Assembly (NCBI GenBank): GCA_943326825.2
Contig: CALPUT020000117.1
Span: 1-7,439, forward strand
Origin: Chryseobacterium gleum
GTDB taxonomy: Bacteria; Bacteroidota; Bacteroidia; Flavobacteriales_D; Crocinitomicaceae
Direction of reading: 5' to 3'
Length of the DNA stretch: 7,439 bases
The position numbers and the translations under genes are program-made. The first letter of the stretch is position 1, and each line of letters starts with the position of its first letter. Below, piece by piece: positions 1 through 6,642 of the stretch. The notes beneath the pieces are model-generated. The model ran no database searches. It was not told the DNA's origin and worked only from the letters and a program-made list of their open reading frames with translations.

Positions 1-971
1 ACAGTGAAGCTGGAGCAGAAATTTGTTATGATCGAAAAGAAATTTTTGCTTGCGACATTATCTTCAAAGTATCTCCACCTACTGAAGATGAAGTCGAAAT
101 GATGAAAGGAAATCAAACATTGGTTTCAGCATTACAAATTTCCGTTCAACCAAAAGCTATTTTGCAAAAATTAATGCAAAAGAAAATTACAGCTGTTGCC
201 TGGGATTATATTAGAGATGAAGAAGGTGCATTCCCTATTGTTCGCTCAATGGGTGAAATTGCTGGAACAACATCAATTTTAATTGCAGGAGAATTGCTTT
301 CATCTTTCAATTCTGGAAAAGGAATTATGCTAGGTGGAATTGCTGGTGTTCAACCAACAGATGTAGTTGTAATTGGTGCTGGAACGGCTGGAGAATATGC
401 TGTAAGAGCAGCTTTAGGGTTAGGAGCTAATGTAAAAGTTTTTGATAATTCGTTAACTAAATTAAGAAGATTACAAAACGATTTAGGAAGAAGAATACAT
501 ACTTCAGTTATTCAACCAAAAATTTTAGAAAAAGCATTATTTAGAGCAGATGTTGTAATTGGTGCTTTGAGAGCTCCACTTGGAAGAACACCATGTGTAG
601 TTACAGAAGGTATGATTGAAGGCATGAAAACTGGATCTGTAGTTGTTGATATAAGTATAGATCAAGGAGGATGTTTTGAAACATCACACGTAACCAATCA
701 TAACGAACCAACTTTTGTAAAACATGGTATTATCCACTATTGTGTTCCAAACATTGCATCTAGAGTTTCAAGAACGGCTTCATTTGCTTTATCAAATATA
801 TTCTCTCCTATTCTATTAGAAATGGGTGAAAAAGGAGGTTGTAAAGAATTAATCATTAAAGATCCTGGATTTAGAAGTGGTGTATACATTTATAAAGGTG
901 TATTAACAAGTGAAGTTCTTGGAAAAGTGTTCGATTTGAAATTTAAGAATATTGAATTGTTAATGTTGTAA
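1..971 (+). CDS. ald: Alanine dehydrogenase, 5'-truncated by window edge
   Basis: NAD-dependent alanine dehydrogenase (L-alanine to pyruvate plus ammonia, cytoplasmic), AlaDH/PNT family. The frame is open from base 3, so the gene begins outside the window. About 322 residues are visible, and roughly the first 70-80 of a usual 370-400 are missing; the ATG at 99 is internal. Visible marks are the FKV segment, whose Lys (66-68) matches the pyruvate-binding Lys75 of the M. tuberculosis enzyme; GAGTAG, the Rossmann NAD loop (375-392); an Asp ending the second strand (444-446), typical of NAD rather than NADP preference; and IDQGGCFE, whose Asp (660-662) matches catalytic Asp270. IDQGG separates it from transhydrogenase PntA. 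The position of the family's catalytic His96 is Gln here (135-137). The next gene starts 28 bases downstream; no obvious terminator lies between. Family assignment is strong. Confidence 0.93.
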   Translation, partial: SEAGAEICYDRKEIFACDIIFKVSPPTEDEVEMMKGNQTLVSALQISVQPKAILQKLMQKKITAVAWDYIRDEEGAFPIVRSMGEIAGTTSILIAGELLSSFNSGKGIMLGGIAGVQPTDVVVIGAGTAGEYAVRAALGLGANVKVFDNSLTKLRRLQNDLGRRIHTSVIQPKILEKALFRADVVIGALRAPLGRTPCVVTEGMIEGMKTGSVVVDISIDQGGCFETSHVTNHNEPTFVKHGIIHYCVPNIASRVSRTASFALSNIFSPILLEMGEKGGCKELIIKDPGFRSGVYIYKGVLTSEVLGKVFDLKFKNIELLML

Positions 972-999
972 AAAATCATTCATTACAATTTCATTTTTC

Positions 1000-1452
1000 A
1001 TGCAAGCACTTGCTCTTCCAAAAGCTCAATTAAAAATCACGAAAAAAGGTGATGAACTTTTTGTATGGTGTGTTGCACGAAAAAAAACATTGGTTCTTAC
1101 CCCAGAAGAATGGGTTCGTCAACATGTAATTCATTATTTAGTAAATGATTTGAAAGTTCCTTTAGGATTAATCGCTTCTGAAGTTTCGTTATCAATCAAT
1201 AAACTTAGTCGAAGATGCGACTTAATAGTATTCAGCAAAGAAAGTAAGCCTCTTTTATTAATTGAATGTAAAGCGGTCGATGTTCCATTAACTGAAAATG
1301 TCTTTCATCAAATTGCTCAATATAATTTCAAGTTGAATGTCGATTATTTAATGATGACAAATGGCGTTCATCACGTCTACTGTAGAATTGATAGAGTAAA
1401 TAACAAACTAATTTATTTAGAAAAATTACCTTTTTACGATGATCTCAATTAA
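1000..1452 (+). CDS. HsdR N-terminal-like PD-(D/E)xK nuclease-fold protein
   Basis: Small 150-residue soluble protein matching the N-terminal nuclease domain of type I restriction R subunits (HSDR_N_2-like), standing alone. Visible motifs are LTPEEWVRQH near residues 33-42 (Glu37 in the first helix), Asp74 in the RRCDLIVF strand, the E-x-K pair Glu89/Lys91 in LLIECKA, and Gln104-x3-Tyr108 resembling the QxxxY motif of RecB-type nucleases. The active-site set of a PD-(D/E)xK enzyme is therefore intact. Length equals that of the many single-domain homologues in Bacteroidota, so it is a complete gene and not a remnant of an R subunit: there is no helicase domain or hsdM/hsdS nearby. Its cellular role is unknown; a housekeeping nucleic-acid role is more likely than restriction, by inference. 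The last 14 bases overlap the next gene. No Shine-Dalgarno sequence is visible before the ATG; the leader is AT-rich. Confidence 0.85.
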   Translation: MQALALPKAQLKITKKGDELFVWCVARKKTLVLTPEEWVRQHVIHYLVNDLKVPLGLIASEVSLSINKLSRRCDLIVFSKESKPLLLIECKAVDVPLTENVFHQIAQYNFKLNVDYLMMTNGVHHVYCRIDRVNNKLIYLEKLPFYDDLN

Positions 1453-2065
1453 ATACTTCATATTACTTTTTGTTTTTATTTTTTCAATTTCAAACAGTAA
1501 AGCACAAGACAAAGATTATTTATTATTAAAAAAAATTAATGATCAATACACTCCTTTTGGAGGTGGAATTATGAGAGGTTTTTCTAATTCTGATACATAT
1601 GTTGCTTTAGGAATACCAACTGGTTTATTCATTTATGGAAAAGTGAAGAAAAATCCAGAAATGGTTTGGAACAGTTTTGAATCTTTTTCAAATCAACTAA
1701 TCAATGGAGTTGCTACAACACTATTAAAAACTACAATTGACAGAGCGCGACCTTTTGTCACTTATCCTGATGATATTCATAAACACTCAGTTGCAGGATC
1801 AAAATCGTATCCTTCTGGTCACACTTCTATGGCATTTGCAGCTGCTACATCAATTAGTTTACAGTATCCAAAATGGTATGTAATCGCTCCAGCTTTTATC
1901 TATGCTTCTGGTGTTGGCTATTCAAGAATGTACTTAGGTGTTCATTATCCAACAGATGTTTTGGCAGGTGCTGTTTTGGGTGCGGGATCAAGTTTTGTAA
2001 CGCATTACACATTTAAATTCATCAAAAAAAGATGGGAATTAAAACATTCAAAAGCTAAAATTTAA
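1439..2065 (+). CDS. PAP2-family phosphatase with signal peptide
   Basis: A 208-residue PAP2 (type 2 phosphatidic acid phosphatase/haloperoxidase superfamily) protein. A hydrophobic N-terminal signal ends at about residues 20-23 (SKA-Q), which places the active site in the periplasm. All three signature motifs are complete: K-x6-RP (Lys97, Arg104-Pro105), PSGH (125-128) and SR-x5-H-x3-D (Ser162-Arg163, His169, Asp173), the last two flanked by hydrophobic segments at about 130-160 and 172-190. His169 is the expected phospho-acceptor, with Asp173 supporting it and His128 as acid/base. The family dephosphorylates lipid phosphates such as phosphatidic acid, undecaprenyl pyrophosphate or lipid A; the substrate cannot be told from the sequence. 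The start overlaps the preceding gene by 14 bases, which suggests translational coupling. Family is certain; substrate open. Confidence 0.93.
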   Translation: MISIKYFILLFVFIFSISNSKAQDKDYLLLKKINDQYTPFGGGIMRGFSNSDTYVALGIPTGLFIYGKVKKNPEMVWNSFESFSNQLINGVATTLLKTTIDRARPFVTYPDDIHKHSVAGSKSYPSGHTSMAFAAATSISLQYPKWYVIAPAFIYASGVGYSRMYLGVHYPTDVLAGAVLGAGSSFVTHYTFKFIKKRWELKHSKAKI

Positions 2066-2140
2066 ACTAGCGAAAGTAGATTTCATTTACCGTTTTATAA
2101 AAATCAATCGTTTCAATTTAAAAACAATTATATTACCTAA

Positions 2141-2172
2141 TTGTTAACTTAACTATTTATTTATTATATTAA
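2141..2172 (+). promoter_or_regulatory. Weak candidate Bacteroidota promoter for the propeller gene
   Basis: A TTG at 2141-2143 is followed after 21 bases by TATATTAA at 2165-2172. The Bacteroidota housekeeping consensus is TTG, about 19-21 bases, then TAnnTTTG, so the -7 element has two mismatches. It sits in the only sizeable gap before the propeller-VTC-DUF4956 unit, where a promoter is expected. In DNA this AT-rich such matches occur by chance. Confidence 0.25.
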
Positions 2173-2195
2173 ACCAACCAAAATGAATAAATAAA
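2156..2195. repeat. Perfect 10-bp inverted repeat in the leader region
   Basis: TTTATTTATT (2156-2165) and AATAAATAAA (2186-2195) are perfect reverse complements separated by 20 bases, 22 bases before the propeller gene start. The stem would be all A:T, so a stable RNA hairpin is doubtful. It could be a regulator site or a chance match in AT-rich DNA. The left arm touches the candidate -7 element. The rest of the 2066-2217 gap shows nothing else. Confidence 0.3.
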
Positions 2196-2217
2196 CGTTA
2201 CAACAGAAAGCTACATC

Positions 2218-5115
2218 ATGAAATTAACTACATTCTATTTTTTTATTTTTCTTTCCATTTCTAACATTTATGCACAACAACCTACACAACAATGGCTCAA
2301 TCGCTATAATGGTAAAGGAGATTATTCTGATAAAATAAACTGTGCTATAGCCGATAATAGTGGAAATACATATTTAGCTGGATATAGTGTTAATTCAGGA
2401 AACAAAAAAGACTACCTTATAGCAAAATTAAACTCAAACGGAGATACGCTTTGGACAAGAACTTACAATGGTTCAGGAAAAAAAGATGATGAAGTGCTTG
2501 CGATTGCATGTGATGCCTCAAATAATGTATTTGTAACAGGCTATTCTAAAAGTACAAATAATGAGGATGATATTGTTACCCTAAAATATGATCCGAATGG
2601 TTTATTATTGTTGACTTTAATCTATAATAACATTTCTAATCAAGATGACCAAGGTAATTCGATTGCTATAGATGCTTCTGGAAATATTTACGTAACTGGA
2701 AAAACAGATAGTGATGTTTCTAACAACACAAATGATGATTTCATCACATTAAAATATGATAACTCAGGATCTTTAATTTGGTCAAATCTTTTTAATGGAA
2801 ATGGAAACGCAACTGATAGAGCAGTCAAAGTTGTAACTGATAATTCAAGTAATGTTTATGTTACAGGAAGAAGCAACAATGGAACGGATGATGATTACTA
2901 TACGATAAAATATAATAGTAATGGCTCAATTAACTGGCAAATTGCTTTAGATAAAGGCTTAGATGATCGACCTGAAAATATGTTTATTGATGGCTCTTTC
3001 AATTTATACATCACAGGAAAAAGTGATAATGGTTCAGACGATGATATTTTAACAATTAAATACGCTTCAAACGGAACAGAATTATGGACTGGAGGAATTC
3101 TTTATAATGGAACTGGAGGGAACAATGATAAAGCATATGGAATCGTAGTTGATGGTAGTGGTAATGTATATGTTGCTGGTAAAACAGATAATGACCCTTC
3201 AACTATAACAAACTATGACTATTGCACTCTAAAGTACAATTCAAGCGGAAGCCAACAATGGGTGAAAACCTATAATGGTGTTGGAGATTTAACTGATGAA
3301 GCTTCGTCTATCGTTCTAGATAATTCAGGAAATATCATTGTTACTGGACATTCAGATATCAATAATGATCCTTTAATTGACAACTTCAATATCGTAACGA
3401 TTTCATACACACCTTCTGGAACACAATCTTGGTTACAATCTTACCAAGGACCATCAAACTTTGACGAAAATAGTACTTCAATCATTTTAAACGGTACATC
3501 ATTAATTGTTGTAGGCTACTCTGAAAATACCAATCGTCAAAAAGATGCCTTAACATTAAAATACACAACATCAGGAACTTTAAATTGGTCAAAAACGATT
3601 GATGGGCAAGGTGATAATTCTGACAATGTAAATGCCATTTTTGTAGAAAGCTCTGGAGCAAATACCTATTTGGCTGGATACACCTACAATGCTTCAACAG
3701 AAAAAGACATGTGTGTTATCAAATTAAATTCTGTAGGCGACACTTTATGGACTAGAACTTATAATGGCACCAACAATAGTACAGACGAAGCCACAGCAAT
3801 CAAGGTAGATGCAGCAGGAAATGTATATATAACTGGCTTCACAAAAGAAAGCACAACAGATTATGATATTACTACGATTAAATATAATTCATCTGGAACG
3901 CAACAATGGATTTCTCAATATAATAATACCAGTGTAAATGGTGAAGATCAAGGGGTTAATTTAGCAATTGACAATTTAGGAAATGTATATGTTTCTGGTT
4001 ACTCAGATGGTGACGCAACAAGTGTTTTAAATGAAGATTACATAACAATTAAATACAATTCTTCTGGTGTTCAAACTTGGGCAACACGATTCAATGGGAT
4101 AGGAAATGGAACTGACATTCCAAGTGGATTAGGAGTTCTTCAAACTGGAAAAGTATACGTAACTGGAAAAAGCGATAATGGTTCAGATGATGATTATGTT
4201 ACAATTTGCTATAACGCAACAGGTACGCAGCAATGGCTAAATACTTATGATGGGTCGATTGGAAATGATCGTCCTTCTAGTTTGATTATTGATAATTCAA
4301 ATAACATAACTGTCACAGGTAGAAAAGATAACGGAACAGATGATGACATTGTAACAATACAATACAGCTCAACAGGTATGCAAAATTGGATTAATACCTA
4401 TGACAGCGGAACAGGAAATGATCGTGGAGTATCATTAACAATAAATACAATCGGAGAAACGTTTGTTACAGGCACTCAAAACGATGGAATTCAAAATGAT
4501 ATTGTGACTTTTGGAATTAATGCTACTGGAACACAAACCTGGATCAATCACTTTGATGGAGTCAATCATTTAGATGATATTCCATCAGCAATAAAATATG
4601 ACTACAATGGATTTATTGTTATCGCTGGTGAAACAAGTTCATCAGCAACCAATTCAGACTTTTTCATTCGCAAAATAAACAACAATGGAACGGTTATTTG
4701 GAGCCAAACATATGATGGCCAAATCAATCAAAATGATGGTATTAATGCTATGAGCTTAGATGGCTTAAACAATATTTACGTTTCTGGGAATAGCAATTCA
4801 ATCAATGGTCAAAAAGACATTGTGACAATTAAATATGATTCTCCACTATCAGTAGAAGAATTAAATCATTCAAATTTCACTCTATCTACTTTTCCTAATC
4901 CATTTACAGAGAGTACAAGAATTGAATTTTATAATTCATTAAATGAGGATTACATTCTAGAAATTTATAATTTAAGTGGACAAAAATTAAGCACTCAAAA
5001 AAATAGTTCATCAGAAATAATAATAAATAGAAAAAACCTTTCGAATGGAACTTACATTTTCACATTACAAAAAGAAAATAGCTTTGTACAGAAAGGAAAA
5101 TTTATCGTTCAATAA
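2218..5115 (+). CDS. Secreted 16-repeat SBBP beta-propeller protein with T9SS sorting domain
   Basis: A 965-residue exported protein. Residues 1-19 are a signal peptide (hydrophobic core 6-15, likely cleavage near YA-Q). Residues 26-875 are 16 repeats of 50-58 residues of the SBBP beta-propeller type, each reading W..tY.G...D....i..D.sGN.YvtG....DD..tikY...G. Residues 889-965 are a T9SS type A sorting domain: FPNPF at 892-896, an IYNLSGQ segment, NGTY at 943-946 and a basic GKFIVQ end. The protein should cross the inner membrane by Sec and the outer membrane by T9SS, then be released or anchored at the surface. Repeats 9-16 correspond one-to-one to 1-8, so it is probably two eight-bladed propellers. 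There is no catalytic domain; binding or adhesion is the likely role by inference. The VTC-domain gene follows 18 bases after the stop, implying one transcript. Confidence 0.92.
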   Translation: MKLTTFYFFIFLSISNIYAQQPTQQWLNRYNGKGDYSDKINCAIADNSGNTYLAGYSVNSGNKKDYLIAKLNSNGDTLWTRTYNGSGKKDDEVLAIACDASNNVFVTGYSKSTNNEDDIVTLKYDPNGLLLLTLIYNNISNQDDQGNSIAIDASGNIYVTGKTDSDVSNNTNDDFITLKYDNSGSLIWSNLFNGNGNATDRAVKVVTDNSSNVYVTGRSNNGTDDDYYTIKYNSNGSINWQIALDKGLDDRPENMFIDGSFNLYITGKSDNGSDDDILTIKYASNGTELWTGGILYNGTGGNNDKAYGIVVDGSGNVYVAGKTDNDPSTITNYDYCTLKYNSSGSQQWVKTYNGVGDLTDEASSIVLDNSGNIIVTGHSDINNDPLIDNFNIVTISYTPSGTQSWLQSYQGPSNFDENSTSIILNGTSLIVVGYSENTNRQKDALTLKYTTSGTLNWSKTIDGQGDNSDNVNAIFVESSGANTYLAGYTYNASTEKDMCVIKLNSVGDTLWTRTYNGTNNSTDEATAIKVDAAGNVYITGFTKESTTDYDITTIKYNSSGTQQWISQYNNTSVNGEDQGVNLAIDNLGNVYVSGYSDGDATSVLNEDYITIKYNSSGVQTWATRFNGIGNGTDIPSGLGVLQTGKVYVTGKSDNGSDDDYVTICYNATGTQQWLNTYDGSIGNDRPSSLIIDNSNNITVTGRKDNGTDDDIVTIQYSSTGMQNWINTYDSGTGNDRGVSLTINTIGETFVTGTQNDGIQNDIVTFGINATGTQTWINHFDGVNHLDDIPSAIKYDYNGFIVIAGETSSSATNSDFFIRKINNNGTVIWSQTYDGQINQNDGINAMSLDGLNNIYVSGNSNSINGQKDIVTIKYDSPLSVEELNHSNFTLSTFPNPFTESTRIEFYNSLNEDYILEIYNLSGQKLSTQKNSSSEIIINRKNLSNGTYIFTLQKENSFVQKGKFIVQ
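2293..3585 (+). repeat. First eight-repeat propeller module (repeats 1-8)
   Basis: Residues 26-456. The repeat-opening Trp positions are 26, 79, (Leu132), 188, 240, 290, 348 and 405, and the next module opens at Trp457, giving spacings of 53, 53, 56, 52, 50, 58, 57 and 52. Repeat 3 is the only one of 16 without the Trp; its codon TTG is one base from TGG. Repeats 4 and 5 carry Asp-rich loops of the form [DN]NG[ST]DDD at 220-226 and 270-276. Confidence 0.85.
3586..4842 (+). repeat. Second eight-repeat propeller module (repeats 9-16)
   Basis: Residues 457-875. Opening Trp positions are 457, 511, 564, 621, 673, 724, 775 and 828, with spacings 54, 53, 57, 52, 51, 51 and 53, nearly the same as in the first module for its first five repeats. 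Order-specific signatures recur: NTYLAGY (50 and 482), GDTLWTRTYNG (repeats 1/2 and 9/10), an NN-x-S...DQG segment (repeats 3 and 11), DDD loops (repeats 4-5 and 12-13), DRP (251 and 685), QKD (repeats 8 and 16). This is best read as an old internal duplication, since codons differ at many synonymous sites. Confidence 0.85.
4882..5112 (+). other. T9SS type A C-terminal sorting domain
   Basis: Residues 889-965 of the propeller protein. The pattern is that of the Por secretion system sorting domain: FPNPF with following polar and Arg residues (892-901), a beta-rich centre with IYNLSGQ, then NGTYIFTL (943-950) and a terminal GKFIVQ. About 77 residues is the normal size. It directs passage through the type IX translocon and is usually cleaved off by the sortase PorU. 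No T9SS machinery genes lie in the window. Confidence 0.9.
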
Positions 5116-5133
5116 AAATAAATAATTCAAAAA

Positions 5134-5898
5134 ATGTTAGCGAAAGAACTAAAATCAATTCTTGATAATTTTACTTCTATTTCATTGGAAGAAATGGATG
5201 AGGTGAAGTTGATGAATAGAGTTGATACAAAGTTTGCTTTCAGTTTTGTTGAATTTAATCGAATTCTGGCTCAACTTTCTTCCCATTATAAAGTACTTGA
5301 AATTGAAGGAACTCGAACTCCATTTTATGAAAGTTTATATTACGATGAATTGAATTTTAAATTTTACAATGATCATCATATTGGAAGAGTTGATCGGTTT
5401 AAAGTTAGATTTCGAAAATATGTTGAATCTGATTTAACTTTTCTTGAAATAAAACATAAAGTAAAAGGAAGAACAAAAAAAAGTAGAATCGTAGTTAACG
5501 AAATACCAAATGAATTAACGAATGAAACGCATATTTCATTTTTAAAGAAAAACATTTCTGAAACGATAGATCTAAAACCAAAATTATGGAATTCATTTCA
5601 TAGAATCACATTGGTCAACAATGAACTAAAAGAAAGATTAACGCTTGACTTTCAACTGACGTTTAAATGGGAAACGGAAGAAATTAATTTTAACAATTTG
5701 ATCATTGCTGAATTAAAACAAGAAATTGTCGATCGTAATTCGCCATTTTACAGTTTAATGAAATCCAATCAGATTAGACCATATAGATTAAGTAAATATT
5801 GTATTGGAGCAATTGAGCTTTATGCAAAAGACAAGATAAAATACAACCGATTCAAAGAAAAGTTACTCAAACTAAAAAAAATAAATGCTTATGTTTAA
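5134..5898 (+). CDS. VTC-domain protein, polyphosphate polymerase family
   Basis: A 254-residue soluble protein of the VTC family, whose eukaryotic member Vtc4 makes polyphosphate from ATP inside a triphosphate-tunnel fold. Tunnel-type residues are all present: R-x-D-x-K (Arg29, Asp31, Lys33), the YYDELNFKFYNDHHIGR segment (69-85), the basic strand K-x-R-x-R (Lys90, Arg92, Arg94), FLEIK (Glu105, Lys107) followed by TKKSR (Lys115/116, Arg118), HRITL (Arg157), RLTLDF (Arg168, Asp172), ELK (Glu193, Lys195) and SKYCIG (Lys221). No membrane segment or SPX domain is present, unlike the yeast complex; the membrane part is plausibly supplied by the DUF4956 partner encoded next, whose start overlaps this gene by 14 bases. 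The gene starts 18 bases after the propeller gene with an A-rich leader. Polyphosphate synthesis is the family expectation, not shown here; another nucleoside-triphosphate or polyphosphate tunnel activity is possible. Confidence 0.9.
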   Translation: MLAKELKSILDNFTSISLEEMDEVKLMNRVDTKFAFSFVEFNRILAQLSSHYKVLEIEGTRTPFYESLYYDELNFKFYNDHHIGRVDRFKVRFRKYVESDLTFLEIKHKVKGRTKKSRIVVNEIPNELTNETHISFLKKNISETIDLKPKLWNSFHRITLVNNELKERLTLDFQLTFKWETEEINFNNLIIAELKQEIVDRNSPFYSLMKSNQIRPYRLSKYCIGAIELYAKDKIKYNRFKEKLLKLKKINAYV

Positions 5899-6565
5899 TT
5901 CATTATTTATTGCTTTAAAAGCACTTCCTGCCGACCAAACAATCACATGGTTTGATGGACAAGATTTTAACACACTTCTTTTTAGATTAGGAGTTAATTT
6001 ATTTTTCTTAACAGTTATTATTAGATTCTTATACTATCCAAAAACGAAAAGAAAAGATTATTTGTTCACTTATTATTTGATTGGAACGATTACTTTTTTC
6101 TTGTGCTTTAGTTTGAAAAAATTAGACATCGACACAGGGATGGGATTAGGTCTTTTTGCCATTTTTGGAATCATTCGATACCGAACAGATGCGATTGAAA
6201 TTAAAGAAATGACTTACCTGTTTTTGATCATTGGAGTAAGTGTAGTGAACTCGTTAGCATCAAACAAGGTAAGTGTTTCTGAAATGTTATTAATTAATGG
6301 AACAGTAACACTCTTAACATTTGGTTTAGAGAATCTTTGGTTATTAAAACATGAAACTAGAAAAATTATAACTTACGAACGAATTGACTTAATAAAACCA
6401 GAATTACATGCTGAAATGAGAGCTGATTTAGAAGAAAGAACTGGTTTAAAAATCAATCGTTTTGAAATCGGTAAAATAGACTTTTTAAGAGATGTTGCTC
6501 AAGTAAGAATTTACTATTATTCTTCTGATCAAAACTTTTCTGACTTCGGACAGAGTGGAGAATAA
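5885..6565 (+). CDS. DUF4956 membrane protein, partner of VTC protein
   Basis: A 226-residue inner-membrane protein of the DUF4956 family. Probable membrane segments are at about 31-50, 60-77, 88-97 with 109-126, and 130-153. The family hallmark GLFAIFGIIRYRTDAIE (89-105), continuing into KEMTYLF (107-113), is complete, with charged residues Arg98, Arg100, Asp102, Glu105, Lys107 and Glu108 placed between hydrophobic stretches. The last 70 residues are a charged, soluble alpha/beta tail ending in a strand-like VRIYYYSS, probably cytoplasmic. The gene overlaps the VTC gene, and family members commonly sit beside VTC genes, so the two products probably work together; a channel or anchor that moves the polymer made by the VTC protein is an inference. 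The start could be the ATG at 5885 or the one at 5891; both lie inside the VTC gene, and the second shortens the protein by two residues. Biochemical function is unknown. Confidence 0.88.
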   Translation: MLMFNSLFIALKALPADQTITWFDGQDFNTLLFRLGVNLFFLTVIIRFLYYPKTKRKDYLFTYYLIGTITFFLCFSLKKLDIDTGMGLGLFAIFGIIRYRTDAIEIKEMTYLFLIIGVSVVNSLASNKVSVSEMLLINGTVTLLTFGLENLWLLKHETRKIITYERIDLIKPELHAEMRADLEERTGLKINRFEIGKIDFLRDVAQVRIYYYSSDQNFSDFGQSGE

Positions 6566-6639
6566 AATCAGTTTAGTCAGAATTTAAAGAATGTTTTAAG
6601 AAAAATTAAGTATTCTTCAATCTTCAACTGAGCTTTATT
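6561..6639 (+). terminator. Possible long stem-loop after the DUF4956 gene
   Basis: AATAAA (6561-6566) plus TCAGTT (6568-6573) can pair with AACTGA (6626-6631) plus TTTATT (6634-6639) around a small internal loop, and AAGAAT (6587-6592) can pair with ATTCTT (6612-6617) inside it. A T-rich stretch follows to 6649. It could end the propeller-VTC-DUF4956 transcript, but the pairing is AT-rich, the loops are large and it includes the stop codon, so it may be chance. Confidence 0.22.
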
Positions 6640-6642
6640 TTC

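Noticed and set aside
99..971. Ald gene starting at the ATG at 99
   Set aside because: The frame is open and clearly homologous upstream (Lys75-containing FKV segment at 63-71), so the real start is outside the window.
1000..1452. Decayed remnant of a type I restriction system
   Set aside because: The protein is full length for its single-domain family, with intact catalytic residues and a normal start and stop.
2066..2217. A small gene in the gap before the propeller gene
   Set aside because: No open frame with a plausible start of useful length is present; the stretch is rich in stop codons.
3482..3697. A 71-codon open frame on the minus strand inside the propeller gene
   Set aside because: It lies entirely within a strongly supported repeat-containing gene, has no recognisable domain and is a by-product of the repetitive codons opposite.
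2293..4842. Repeated DNA as a CRISPR array or mobile element
   Set aside because: The repeats are in frame, diverged at synonymous sites, 150-174 bases long without unique spacers, and explained by protein repeats.
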